Under the pieces are notes generated by a model. That model was not told the DNA's origin and made no database searches. It saw only the letters and a program-made list of their open reading frames with translations. This document shows, one piece after another, positions 29,501 to 40,387 of a stretch of 64,000 nucleotides of DNA (positions are counted from its first letter, which is position 1; each line of letters begins with the position of its first letter). Position numbers and translations under genes: made by a program. Location: positions 22,242-86,241 of the forward strand of contig JAUCBJ010009147.1 in NCBI GenBank assembly GCA_032718475.1, written 5' to 3'. Origin of the DNA: Nemertoderma westbladi (lineage: Eukaryota > Xenacoelomorpha > Nemertodermatida > Nemertodermatidae).

Positions 29501-32243
29501 ATCCATCTCAATAAGAACTACTCCAGCCATTAAGAACTACTCCAACCCAATAAGAACTACTCCAGCTCAATAAGAACTACTCCACCCCATTAAGAACTAC
29601 TCCAGCTCAATAAGAACTACTCCAACCCAATAAGAACTACTCCAACCCAATAAGAACTAATCAAGCCCAATAAAAACTACTCCAGCCCAATAAGAACTAC
29701 TCCAGCCCAATAAGAACTACTCCATCCCAATAAGAACTACTCCATCCCAATAAGAACTACTCCAACCCAATAAGAACTAATCCAGCCCAATAAGAACTAC
29801 TCCAGCCCAATAAGAACTACTCCAGCCCAATAAGAACTACTCCAGCCCAATAAGAACTACTCCAGCCCAATAAGAACTACTCCAGCCCAATAAGAACTAC
29901 CCCAGCCCAATAAGAACTACTCCAGCCCAATAAGAACTACAACATCCCAATAAGAACTACTCCACCCCAATAAGAACTACTCCAACCCAAAAAGAACTAA
30001 TCCAGCCCAATAAGAACTACTCCAGCCCAATAAGAACTAATCCAGCCCAATAAGAACTACTCCAGCCCAATAAGAACTACTCCAGCCCAATAAGAACTAC
30101 TCCAGCCCTATAAGAACTACTCCAGCCCAATAAGAACTACTCCAGTCCATAAAGAAAAAACTACTCCAACCCAATAAGAACTACTCCAGCCCATTAAGAA
30201 CTACTCCAGTCCAATAAGAACTACTCCAGCCCAATAAGAACTACTCCAGCCCAATAAGAACTACTCCAGCCCAATAAGAACTACTCCATCCCAATAAGAA
30301 CTACTCTATCCCAATAAGAACTACTCCAACCCAATAAGAACTAATCCAGCCCAATAAGAACTACTCCAGCCCAATAAGAACTACTCCAGCCCAATAAGAA
30401 CTACTCCAACCCAATAAGAACTAATCCAGCCCAATAAGAACTACTCCAGCCCAATAAGAACTACTCCAGCCCAATAAGAACTACTCCAGCCCAATAAGAA
30501 CTACTCCAGCCCAATAAGAACTACTCCATCCCAATAAGAACTACTCCATCCCAATAAGAACTACTCCAACCCAATAAGAACTAATCCAGCCCAATAAGAA
30601 CTACTCCAGCCCAATAAGAACTACTCCAGCCCAATAAGAACTACTCCAGCCCAATAAGAACTACTCCAGCCCAATAAGAACTACTCCAGCCCAATAAGAA
30701 CTACTCCATCCCAATAAGAACTACTCCATCCCAATAAGAACTACTCCATCCCAATAAGAACTACTCCAACCCAATAAGAACTACTCCAACCCAATAAGAA
30801 CTAATCAAGCCCAATAAGAACTACTCCAGCCCAATAAGAACTACTCCAGCCCAATAAGAACTACTCCATCCCAATAAGAACTACTCCATCCCAATAAGAA
30901 CTACTCCAACCCAATAAGAACTAATCCAGCCCAATAAGAACTACTCCAGCCCAATAAGAACTACTCCAGCCCAATAAGAACTACTCCAGCCCAATAAGAA
31001 CTACTCCAGCCCAATAAGAACTACTCCAGCCCAATAAGAACTACCCCAGCCCAATAAGAACTACTCCAGCCCAATAAGAACTACAACATCCCAATAAGAA
31101 CTACTCCACACCAATAAGAACTACTCCAACCCAAAAAGAACTAATCCAGCCCAATAAGAACTACTCCAACCCAATAAGAACTACTCCAGCCCATTGAGAA
31201 CTACTCCAGCCCAATAAGAACTACTCCAGCCCAATAAGAACTACTCCATCCCAATAAGAACTACTCCATCCCAATAAGAACTACTCCACCCCAATAAGAA
31301 GTACTCCATCCCAATAAGAACTACTCCAGCCCAATAAGAACTACTCCAACCCAATAAGAACTACTCCAGCCCATTAAGAACTACTCCAGCCCAATAAGAA
31401 CTACTCCAGCCATTAAGAACTACTCCAGCCCAATAAGAACTACTCAGCCATTAAGAACTACTCCAACCCAATAAGAACTACTCCAGCCCAATGAGAACTA
31501 CTCCAGCCCAATAAGAACTACAACATCCCAATAAGAACTACTCCACCCCAATAAGAACTACTCCAACCCAAAAAGAACTAATCCAGCCCAATAAGAACTA
31601 CTCCAGCCCAATAAGAACTAATCCAGCCCAATAAGAACTACTCCAGCCCAATAAGAACTACTCCAGCCCAATAAGAACTACTCCAGCCCAATAAGAACTA
31701 CTCCAGCCCTATAAGAACTACTCCAGCCCAATAAGAACTACTCCAGTCCATAAAGAAAAAACTACTCCAACCCAATAAGAACTACTCCAGCCCATTAAGA
31801 ACTACTCCAGTCCAATANNNNNNNNNNNNNNNNNNNNNNNNNNNNNNNNNNNNNNNNNNNNNNNNNNNNNNNNNNNNNNNNNNNNNNNNNNNNNNNNNNN
31901 NNNNNNNNNNNNNNNNNGCCCAATATGAACTACTCCAGCTCAATAAGAACTACTCCAGACCAATAAGAACTACTCCATCCCAATAAGAACTACTCCAACC
32001 CAATAAGAACTACTCCAGCCCAATAAGAACTACTCCAGCCCAATAAGAACTACTCAATCCCAATAAGAACTACTCCAGCCCAATAAGAACTACTCCATCC
32101 CAATAAGAACTACTCCAGCTCAATAAGAACTACTCCACCCCATTAAGAACTACTCCAGCTCAATAAGAACTACTCCAGCCCAATATGAACTACTCCAGCT
32201 CAATAAGAACTACTCCAGACCAATAAGAACTACTCCATCCCAA
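2569..32243. repeat. Giant intronic minisatellite, 20-bp unit, ~1,480 unit lengths, with higher-order structure
   Basis: Consensus unit ccagcccaataagaactact. The main variation is at the third base of cca[g/a/t]ccc. There are also actact/actaat alternatives, t for a in ccaataag, and occasional longer units with taaagaaaaaact. The array begins about 390 bp after the upstream exon and ends only about 40 bp before the next one. Rare variants mark higher-order repeats. The marker caactccagccctttaag occurs at 5126, 8939, 9631, 13392, 14084 and 17861, giving spacings of 4453 and 4505. The block at 26461 recurs at 30145, a spacing of 3684. A 100-N gap interrupts the array, so its true length is unknown. 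The array is plainly non-coding: every frame has stops. Confidence 0.98.
31818..31917. other. Assembly gap of 100 N inside the minisatellite
   Basis: Exactly 100 N with 20-bp repeat units on both sides. A round 100 usually marks a gap of unknown size, so the intron may be longer than drawn. The repeat phase and variant pattern also change across it. Confidence 0.98.
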
Positions 32244-32284
32244 TATGGGATTTCTCACATTGCTATTTTATTTTTATATTTTAG

Positions 32285-32562
32285 CGATCGCGGCGCGTTT
32301 GTTATCGGGCCATCTCCCCTGTCTGCTTGGAGGTCTCCTGTCCCAGACGACCCCCACCACCAACCCCGTGGCCGAGTGGCAGCGGTGGCTGGCTGTTCTC
32401 CCGTCCAGCTTCAACCGACTAACAGCCGCTGTTCGCCAGCTGGCCCTCAGTGTGGCCCAATGTGGCGCAATCTACGGCGAGCTCTACACATCGCCTAACA
32501 ATATGGCTAGTCGGCGGCTGTCCAACCTGGCCGCGTTAGTCATCGAGAAGTCTGGAGTTAAG
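32285..32562 (+). CDS. MBD5: MBD5/6-like PWWP protein, exon after the 30-kb intron
   Basis: The acceptor follows a T-rich tract (ttttatttttatattttag). The donor is TTAAG|GTTAGT at 32563. The exon is 278 nt. Its first two bases complete an Ala codon with the previous exon, and it ends on a codon boundary. The ~93-residue peptide looks folded rather than disordered: LLSGHLPCLLGGLLSQ, then WQRWLAVLPSSFNRL, then a helix-like AAVRQLALSVAQCGAIYGEL, ending with NLAALVIEKSGVK. I do not recognise a named domain; amphipathic helices are likely. GC content rises sharply relative to the flanking intron, as expected of a real exon. An ATG at 32245 in the same frame lies in the repeat/intron boundary and is not needed as a start. 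Confidence 0.85.
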
Positions 32563-33216
32563 GTTAGTCGAGGTCAGGTCAGGTCAGATCCTTACTGGAG
32601 ACGATTATGTAAAGTGTATTATTTATTGAATTTGGCTGTAAGTTTAATTTAATACACCCATTGCAATCGTGGAATGTTTTTTTTTTAATATATTATGATA
32701 CAACCAGAATTTTAAGATACGTTGATACAAATAAAGGTATGTCATTTCATTAATTTTTAAAATTAATTTCGCAGTAAACGGTACTAATTTATCGTTACGA
32801 TATAACACACTTTATAACTTTAAACCGGGGAAGTTCCCATTGAAATAATAATGAGTTAAAATCGTTCTGGAACACACCTCTGGGTGCTCTAAAATCGTAT
32901 TGCTTTTGCATATAAAGTCAAGACCCGGTGTCGAATTTGTTCACTTTTTGGAAAATCCACAATGATGCCAACAATATACCCGAATCAGTTAAAACCTTTA
33001 TTACTTCCATGCAAGGTGTAATGCAATATATGCCGCACTAGAATATGAATTGCGGAAATTAATAAAATTATTGGGAAGAGTTATCTAATTCGGGTCTATC
33101 TTTATTTAGGTACCGGTATATCTTTCGATTTATGTCCTCCGTATATCGAAGATATAATAATAAGATATGAAATATATTATGTGTTTCTGAGTGATCTTTG
33201 TTTTTTATTATTTTAG
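32563..33216 (+). other. Intron (654 bp), no other feature
   Basis: Bounded by gttagtcg and ttttttattattttag. A small direct repeat ggtcagg lies just after the donor. The rest is AT-rich unique sequence with nothing else supported. Confidence 0.8.
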
Positions 33217-34241
33217 AGTACTTGCCAGAAACCTCTCCACCTTCAGATACAAACCAGTAATCAACGACCTGTTAACCAAGGCCATGCACAATTGCAGTAC
33301 ACCCCTCGCCGCTCTATGCAGCGGCCCCCATACCCCTCCCCCTTTCATACCTCTGTGCAGCGGCCCCCATACCCCACCCCTTTCCCTGTTATTGCCGCCC
33401 CTCGTCCATCTAATATTCCCCAATCTCTTCCACACGTTCATGAGCAACAGTCTTCCATGCACCACCTACCACACCCATCGCCGACTCAACTGGCAGCCCC
33501 AAATCCAGAGGTCATTCCGCTAAATATTTCGCAAGCTTCCCAGCCTCATCAGCAGTCAGCTTCAGTCAATAGTTTCCCTATTAATCAACATATTTATCAA
33601 AATATTCCACAAACACCGTCACAAAATGTTAACCTTTCTTATGAAGAATTCCCAATCGGAAATCAGATTCAGCAAAAGCCTTACAACGCCCAATACCATA
33701 AATATCCATCATACAACATCTATCGACAACAACATACTCCTTCATACACGCCGACTCCCTCGCCTTCATACAATAATGATATTAATTTAATGAGACAACA
33801 ATCTACTTACAACATTCCTTTGCAACAAGCATCGCCTTACGAACAATCACCAGCATTCCACCCTCCTCCTCAACCATCGCCATCCTACGCGTTCCCTCAC
33901 CATCAGTCACCATCTCCCTACCAACAGCAACTTCATTCACCAGTTGCATCAATTTACCCACCCCAACAATCACCGACGGCGTACAATAATGTCCAACACT
34001 CTCCCGCCTACATTCCCCCGCAGCAAGTGTCACCCCAGCGCTCTCCTGTGTTCAAGATGGCCTCCAAACCCGGTATCGTTCACCAAAGGAATCCCTACCT
34101 AGTTGTATCCGAACAGTCTGTCCCGTATAAGGAATGGTACCCACAACCCCCAGACCATTACTTCCATCCCGGACCAAACGTTAACAGATTTAGACAGGGT
34201 GCGCCTCTTTACAATCAGCAATACATGGAGTCGTCCCCCAG
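33217..34241 (+). CDS. MBD5: MBD5/6-like PWWP protein, Pro/Gln/Tyr-rich exon
   Basis: 1025 nt, entered in phase 0 directly after ttattttag and left two bases into an Arg codon at the donor CCCCCAG|GTAACA. It encodes about 341 residues of low-complexity chain rich in Pro, Gln, Ser, Tyr and His. Near the start a short block is duplicated (MQRPPYPSPF and VQRPPYPTPF, about 33307-33384). Further on there are many SPxYxQ-type motifs (SPSYAFPHHQSPSPYQQQ, QQSPTAYNN, QQVSPQRSPV). The composition predicts an intrinsically disordered region of the sort found between the N-terminal MBD and the C-terminal PWWP in MBD5. No catalytic motif is present. The exon carries on seamlessly from the preceding one (VK|STCQKP), which supports the model. 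Confidence 0.9.
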
Positions 34242-34574
34242 GTAACAACACCGTAATATTTTGTTTCATTTTGTCACAACTTATTTTTCATATTTTTATA
34301 TTTTCGCATATTTGTTGTTTTTAAATTATTTCGCATAGCTGTTTTATTTTAGTGCTGAAAAAGTTTCTCAATCTGCTGTTTTCAAAATTTTCTAATTTGT
34401 CTTGAAAAAGTTTTCAAAAATTTCTAAAGTTTTATAATTTGTTTTTTACGTTGGAGTCAAAGTTGTTGATTTTGTCAGGACTTCGGAACCGTGTTCCGAT
34501 TTTGTTCTGTTCCTATTGTTTACTAATGTTCCGCGACTCATCTTTAACGCCAACAATTTTCTATTCATACACAG
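34242..34574 (+). other. Intron (333 bp)
   Basis: Donor gtaaca, acceptor attcatacacag. The sequence is T-rich and nothing else is seen. Confidence 0.85.
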
Positions 34575-34978
34575 GTTAAATCGAGCCACCGACAACCAAT
34601 CTCCTAACCCCCTCCAACTACTCATGATTCTCGCCCAAGAGAGCAACTTCGACGCTTCAGTTTTATTCAACCTAATGCAGCAACAACAACTAGTGGTCCA
34701 GCAGCTACAGCAGCAGTTATCCAGTCTCTTCCTCGCCATGTTGCACACCCGTAGTTCCTCCGGCCAGGTGGCTTCCCAGTTGACCTTCCTACAACAGGCG
34801 ATGCAAGCCGAGACGGGGGGTGCACCAGTGCCTATGGGTGCCGGTGTAAGTGTTCCACAGCACCACCACGAGGAGAACCACCCGCTGGTGTCTGCACTCG
34901 CTCAGCTATCTCAGAAGAACAATGTATGGCAGAGCGGAGGACCTCAGCAGCAAGGTCCCCCGAATTCCATTCCATTTG
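34575..34978 (+). CDS. MBD5: MBD5/6-like PWWP protein, Gln-rich helical exon
   Basis: 404 nt. The first base completes an Arg codon with the previous exon, and the last base opens a Glu codon finished at 41566. The donor is TTTG|GTGAGT. The ~135 residues include a probable helical, Gln-rich segment: LQLLMILAQESNFD, then LMQQQQLVVQQLQQQLSSLF, then SQLTFLQQAMQAE. Similar Gln/Leu-rich helices often serve as protein-protein contacts, but I do not recognise a specific domain. The second half is Gly/Pro/His-rich (HHHEENHP) and ends NNVWQSGGPQQQGPP. The reading frame would stop 13 codons after the donor if it were not spliced (taa at 35014), which supports use of this donor. Confidence 0.9.
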
Positions 34979-36590
34979 GTGAGTGCTACAACCTAGGGTT
35001 GGGGAATAAAGAATAAAGTAGTCAGGTATGGTTTCTAATGCCATTTTTTAATGGGGAATTCATGACACTGCCTTTTTTGAAACAGTAGTGTGTGGTTGTG
35101 AAAGTAGTGGTTTCTATCGTCGATAGTAAATATTATTTTTGAAAATGATGTGTGCCGTGTGGTTTATGCAGTTTTCATATTTGCCAAATCTATATTGAAC
35201 GCGAAAAATGCCTGTTCATGAATATTACATTAAATATATCTAACTAAACCTCGATATTTTTGGAAAAAAAACCCAGTTTGGTCATATAAATTACATTAAT
35301 GCTAATAATTTAATAGATCTGTCTGTACCAGTTTTTTGTAGGGTACTAGTACTACTTACTACTACTAGGTCGAGTGTCCTCGGACGTAATGTCTTTCAGT
35401 TGTAGGAGTTCACCGCTTGTGGTTTAAAATTTACTAGCGTCTATGCATTAGGCCGCCGTTGGTTGATTACCTTCAGCCGACCTTGTGACGCGAGCCACGA
35501 GCTTAGCATGCGGGCACCACTATCTCAATCGGTGTGTCGGTTGATCCGTCGTTATGTTGAGTCCAAAATTTAAACGTCAATTAACTCGATCAATCCTCGA
35601 TGAAATGTAACTAAACTTGGTACACAAATAGTCTGTCAAAAGTTTAGAAATTTTCCAAGCCGAATTTGCGAAGCTAAGATAAAAGCAGTTAATTAAGTTG
35701 GTTACGGTAAAAAAAACTGCACTTCCACGCAGCCTGCCCTTTCATGGAGATTAGTTATTTTCTAGAATAAGATTTAAATAATTTAACGTAAAAATTATAC
35801 AGCTGTAATCCCCATATCCTATTCCATTGTAGTTTTTAATTAATTCAAGTGATTTACTTTAAGAAATGTGTTTGTAATTGATCTAAAAACATTATTAACT
35901 TATTTAAATGCCACGTCTCTCCAGCTACTTCCATCTCCGCATATAAATGTCGGGCAGTTGGCGGAAGCGGCAGCTATAATTATATCACAATGCCTCAAAA
36001 ATAATTATACAACAGCGACTATGCCGGGACTTGTCATCAACGAACAATCGATGATGTTTTATCATAAACTATCCCTAGCGTACTGAGCCGCTCCATGTAC
36101 CTAGGCTTTTGAAGATTTTCATAATTTTCGGTTATATTCGAGATGTAGCTCTATCTGGTCGGATAGGCGAGAGAAACCCGAATGCTAGGAGGACATCCAC
36201 ACCCGCAGAGGCAGCCCTTCCCTTACTCAACCGGGTGTGGGCCACTTTTCATTCAGGGCCACATATCTGTGAATAATACCTTGCTACTATGTCTAACTAC
36301 TGCACCCCTTGCAAGGCCATGCTTCTGGCACCAGATAATGTTTGCACCGCAACTAATACGTGATCTCACTTAAAACAAAGTGTTACCTATTCAATTGGCC
36401 ATTATGGCTCGTTCTGCACGCTGTTTTTGGCGACTTCGGTGTTGCGTATCGGGGCTGCTCGGGCGTTGCATGTGTGTGTGTGTGTGTGGGTTATTTGAGT
36501 GTATGTGTGTTACTGTTGTGTACGTATGTTTGAGACTATTTACATTTACATTTATATTACATTTTATATTTTATATTACGTTTATATATC
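34979..36590 (+). other. First part of the 6.6-kb intron; mostly unique
   Basis: No gene is supported. One open stretch at 35925-36086 after a decent acceptor (acgtctctccag) reads LPSPHINVGQLAEAAAIII and has exon-like composition. Its phase does not fit the exons on either side, so I leave it as unassigned. A short TG run lies at 36468-36488. Confidence 0.5.
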
Positions 36591-36714
36591 ATACCGGGTG
36601 TTCCATAATGATTGCCAAGGCCAGCCAAAACTGCAAGAAATGCACTATAGTGTAATATATCATTCGAATGAGAATTTAATTCTGAGCTTGCATGCAAAAA
36701 TGTAGGGTCCAATA

Positions 36715-37268
36715 CAAAAGTATAAAAATTTTATAGGTAATTCTTTAAACCTATCTTACTTTTCAATATTTGTGATTTAATCACAATTAAAAAAAATATA
36801 ATTTATCCAGCGTTAGTCATCAGCTTTACAGCCATGTTTCTTTCCCCTTTGCAGCACGGGGAGCTCGATAGTGGCAAAGGATGTTGGCCCTTAAAAGGGC
36901 CGATTTGGGTTGAGTTCAGTTTGATTATGCCACAGAATCACGACCCTCTCTAAAAGTAACATCTCTGATCCTGTCAACCATACGTTTTTCTTCAGAGTCA
37001 TCGAAGATTGCACTGGAACTTGTAATTTTAATTACTTCTGTTAGCCCTAATTCAGTAAAATTACCAAAGAAACACTAAAACCGGTAACTGAATTTTGTAA
37101 TATATTGCAATACAGCGAAATTCAGGCAGTAATAACTGTTTAAACAGGACTGCAAAGCTGATGACTAGCACTGGATAAATTATATTTATTTTAATTGTAA
37201 TTAAATCAAAAATATTGAAAAGTAAGATAGGTTTAAAGAATTACCTATAAAATTTCTATACTTTTACG
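36715..37268. mobile_element. Inverted-repeat element of ~550 bp (MITE-like)
   Basis: The left arm 36715-36832 (acaaaagtata, ctttaaacctatcttacttt, ataatttatccagcgttag, tcatcagctt) is a close reverse complement of the right arm 37153-37266 (aagctgatgactagcactgg, aagtaagataggtttaaag, tatacttttacg). Each arm is ~115 bp and the centre is ~320 bp with no open frame. A non-autonomous DNA transposon is the simplest reading. The sequence just upstream (accgggtgttccataatg at 36593) also looks like a transposon end, so the element could be larger. Confidence 0.65.
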
Positions 37269-37553
37269 GGCGCTCATAAGCCATTATATTGGCTTGTTGC
37301 CCAATTGCTTTGTATTGAATAAAATAAATGTTAAACGAAAAGAGGACAACCACGATAAAATCGGTCGTCTTGTGTTTATTGAGTTGCCATGCGGTACTTT
37401 ATTTCTCCAATAATATGTAATAAATCTATTTCTATTTATTTTCCTTGGATATGAAGAGCAGTCTTACTTCCCTAGTTCAGATAGGTTTGTTTAGGTTGAT
37501 AATAATCTTCTTCTTCTTTCTTCTTCTATCTTCTATATCTAAAGCTCAAATTG
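37269..37553 (+). other. Intron sequence between transposon remnants
   Basis: AT-rich, with a pyrimidine-rich cttcttctttcttcttc tract at about 37508-37535. No gene is seen. Confidence 0.5.
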
Positions 37554-37640
37554 TGTATGTATGTATGTATGTATGTATGTATGTATGTATGTATGTATGT
37601 ATGTATGTATGTATGTATGTATGTATGTATGTTTGTATGT
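37554..37640. repeat. (TGTA)n microsatellite
   Basis: About 21 near-perfect copies of the tetranucleotide TGTA/ATGT, with a few TTTG variants at the 3' end. It gives a spurious Tyr-Val-Cys-Met repeat in one frame. Confidence 0.95.
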
Positions 37641-38178
37641 ATGTTTGTTTGTTCCTCTATCTCCTCCTAAACTACTGGCTCTCGCGATATGAGGAAAATA
37701 CCGTTGGATTCAGCGTGGTCTTGGGCTCTGTATAAAGTAATTTTCAGAAAAATACAGTAATTCGTTATTGCAAAAAATGAAATAAACGAAAAGTGCCATA
37801 GACGCAATGGTAAAATTACACCAATAACAGCTGTGTGTTCATGATGAAAAATGGCTTATGTAATGGATTTCTACTCAGGCTTAGTATAAATCGATGAGGT
37901 TGCCAAGATTATTGTACTTACAGTAGTACACCAATACTGTTTGCTTAGGCCCTACTGCCCAAACGCCACCCCTTACAAACTTGAAATTCTTCATAGGGTA
38001 GCATTAGTGTGTGTTAAATATTTTATACAGCTGATCAGCTTACATACAGCTTATCAGTAAAGGTATGGGTGAATTTGAATTATTACTAATTCCAGGTGAA
38101 TGAATTTTAGGGTTTGTCTTTTTGCCGTATGCGTACGTATTTGAATGAGTTCCCGTAGCCTACCGTAGGCTACCGTAT

Positions 38179-38412
38179 GTGGGACTATTTGCCCGTATTC
38201 AGGAAGCTATTCGCCGTGAGGACCAGCCAGTGCATAATCTTGTACTTTGGCAGCCTCATGGAGTGAATAAGCATAGTGGACAGCCCATGACTTTCTTGAG
38301 ACGCATCTTAAAGGACACTGGCCTTGAAGATGCGGATGATCTAGCAAATGTCATGGGTGATAGGGAGTTGTGGCGGCGCAATTTTGTTGACAAGCCGGCA
38401 CAGCATTCTTAA
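38179..38412 (+). pseudogene. C-terminal fragment of a non-LTR retrotransposon (LINE) reverse transcriptase ORF
   Basis: A 77-residue open frame. Its pattern LWQPHGVNKHSGQPMTFLR, then LKDTGLEDADDLANVMGDR, then ELWRRNF is typical of the extreme C-terminus of LINE ORF2-type proteins. These usually end with a basic/Gly-Arg-Pro segment, a D-TGL-like helix and a 'DR..WR' motif shortly before the stop. Everything upstream (endonuclease, reverse transcriptase) is missing, so this is a 5'-truncated dead copy. It lies against the inner end of the left foldback arm, and the arms share its first bases (tattcagga). This assignment rests on motif memory, not a search. Confidence 0.65.
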
Positions 38413-38599
38413 AAATGCAGCTGCAATGCAGCATGCCGATAATAGTAGTAGTACTAGGAAGCAGAATCAGTGCACTGCTTACCGCTAACGGTAGGCCTAC
38501 TGTACCTGGCAACCTGGCCTGTTTTAAGTGTTTTTATACTACGTGTTCTATGCTCCCGGTACCAGGGGTTTGGAAATTCTCGGCGAGTTTTTTTTTTCA

Positions 38600-38705
38600 A
38601 GGATATTTTTTATTATTTATCATTATTATGAAATGATGATAATAATTATTATGAAATATAATGATAATAATTATTTTGAAATAATCATAATAATTATTAT
38701 ACTGT
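38600..38705. repeat. AT-rich simple repeat (ATT/ATA, TTATTATGAAAT)
   Basis: Imperfect repeats of attattatgaaatgatgataa type between about 38608 and 38702. They are partly self-complementary. No coding signal is seen. Confidence 0.7.
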
Positions 38706-38964
38706 TTGTTGATGGCTGAAAGTTAAATTGCCCAGGCTAGTATAACACGAAGTGGGGCCTTCGCGCAGCACGTGACTTGAACTTATGTTAGGTGTCAACT
38801 CGAAAGAAATATTTGCAAAATGTAAACATGTCCCCTTAGTCACAATAACACATAGAGGCTGACTGAGAAATTGCAATCGAGTTAAGACTTCATAAAAACT
38901 CAGTCTGAGGTCTAGAATATATGTAAATGTAAAAGTAAAAAAGCAGGCCTACATTTTCTTCGAC

Positions 38965-39226
38965 TATTAGGCCAGGGATTACGCACAAAGTCTGACGACT
39001 TATTTCCAGTGCGGTCCCCCAGAACTATACTCCTCAGAGTAAAGTACTCATTACTCATTTAGTACTCATTTAGCTACCACTTAAGGATGTAAGGCAGAGA
39101 TGCGCCCTGGCTGGTTCCTTTAAAGCATTCGTGCCGAAACGAAAACTGCCTTGGCCCATGTGAGGATCGAACCCACGACCTACGGGAGATGTGAATTCTA
39201 TGCAACCACTACACCAAGGTGTGACC
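38965..39226 (-). mobile_element. tRNA-derived SINE, minus strand
   Basis: On the minus strand the element opens ggtcacacctTGGTGTAGTGG (A box at 39207-39217). It carries GGTTCGATCC (B box at 39164-39173) 34 bases downstream, the spacing of RNA polymerase III internal promoters in tRNA genes. The tRNA-like head is followed by a non-tRNA body (aggcagttttcgtttcggca, aaccagccagggcgcatctc) up to about 38965. A true tRNA gene is unlikely: the sequence does not close a convincing acceptor stem and the similarity continues past it. Its SINE family is not identified. Confidence 0.65.
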
Positions 39227-39334
39227 TATGTGCCAGGTATCAGAAAATGATTATAAACTATAATACGAAAGGGCTGACGTTTTAATTTCACACATATCTA
39301 AAATTTTTAATTTCAGCCCACTAGCGGTAGAGAA

Positions 39335-39915
39335 TACCATCCCAACAAAGATGCTACCTATGTATGGTCTACGGTCTAGCATGTCTGCCAAGTATCAGCT
39401 TGAATGGATAATAAAGAACCAAATGAGAGAAAGTTTTTACTTTCAGACATTTCAACCTCTAGCGGCAAACTGGAGAACTGAGAACCGATCAAATTCTTCA
39501 CACAGACGAACCATGTGGTCTGGTACATATTTGCCAAGATTCAGCTTTAAACAGATTAAGATCAAAGGAACTGGACGGTTAATACTTTCATACATTTCGC
39601 TCTCTAGCGACATACTGGAAAATTGCAGACTGACCGATTACAGAGACCCGCACAAAGATACAGGATGTGTTCTAGCACATATATGACAACTTTCAGCTTG
39701 TATGGATCATAAATAACGGAATGGGTCAATAATTTCACTTTCAGGCATTTCGCTCTCCAGTGGAAGACAAGAGAACTATAGACTGGTTAGCCTAGCCCCC
39801 TTTGAATGCCACAGCTAATGGTCTAGTACATTTCTGCCAAGTTTCAGCTTGTACGGATTAAAAGCAAAGAAATTGGAGGACATTTAATGTTTAGACATGT
39901 TGGAGACTGATGAAC
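39335..39915. repeat. Four diverged copies of a ~150-bp tandem repeat
   Basis: The start block tggtcta(g/c)(t/c)acat..(t/c)tgccaag.(t)ttcagctt recurs at about 39370, 39516, 39667 and 39821. Each is followed by a block containing catttc(g/a)(c/a)(t/c)ctctag(c/t)g and aactg.agactg. The copies have many substitutions, so the array is old. A 111-residue open frame across it (39351-39686) is most likely chance. Confidence 0.7.
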
Positions 39916-40387
39916 TGGGTTTCTTAAAGTTTTTAAAAATCTCACCTTTTGGTCCTGTAATAATGCCAACAAATTTTCAACACGACACACGGCTTTAAAT
40001 CCGACAAAGTTATTAGCATGTCAAATCGTAACGAAGACTACGTCGCGGCGTCAACAACTATTTGTCATTATTGTCCCACCCCTAACATGGTCAGTTCACT
40101 AAGAATCCGGCAACGTCGTGGCTCACCCCACAAAGCGCGAGCTGTATAATCTTAGCACAGTACAGCCGGCTCGCTGTATAATTTACCTATACTGTACGTA
40201 CAGGTCTATAAACATGGATAAATAGGCCAGGTACAGTACCGTGAGATTTAGCCATAGTGCAGTAGTGCTGCAGTGCACTGACTACTGCTTCCTGAATAAC
40301 GGGCAAATACGTCCCACATACGGTAGCCTACGGTAGGCTACCGTAACTATTTCAAATACGTACACATACGGCAAAAAGACAAACCCT

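Noticed and set aside
2569-32243. CRISPR-like array
   Set aside because: The units are contiguous 20-mers with no unique spacers, in a eukaryotic intron.
2569-32243. Array of CCAAT boxes acting as NF-Y sites
   Set aside because: CCAAT occurs in most units, but the bases on both sides (gc before, aa after) do not fit the NF-Y consensus well. Composition alone explains it.
32245-32284. ATG at 32245 as the gene's start codon
   Set aside because: It lies at the junction of the minisatellite and the acceptor tract. The exon starting at 32285 is explained by splicing, in phase with 1975-2182.
33208-35044. Minus-strand open frames opposite the coding exons
   Set aside because: Shadows of the plus-strand exons, whose splice phases and composition are coherent.
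39155-39226. Functional tRNA gene on the minus strand
   Set aside because: A and B boxes are present, but a closed acceptor stem is not convincing and the similarity continues into a SINE-like body.
39351-39686. 111-codon open frame
   Set aside because: It lies wholly in the diverged ~150-bp tandem repeat and has no recognisable features.
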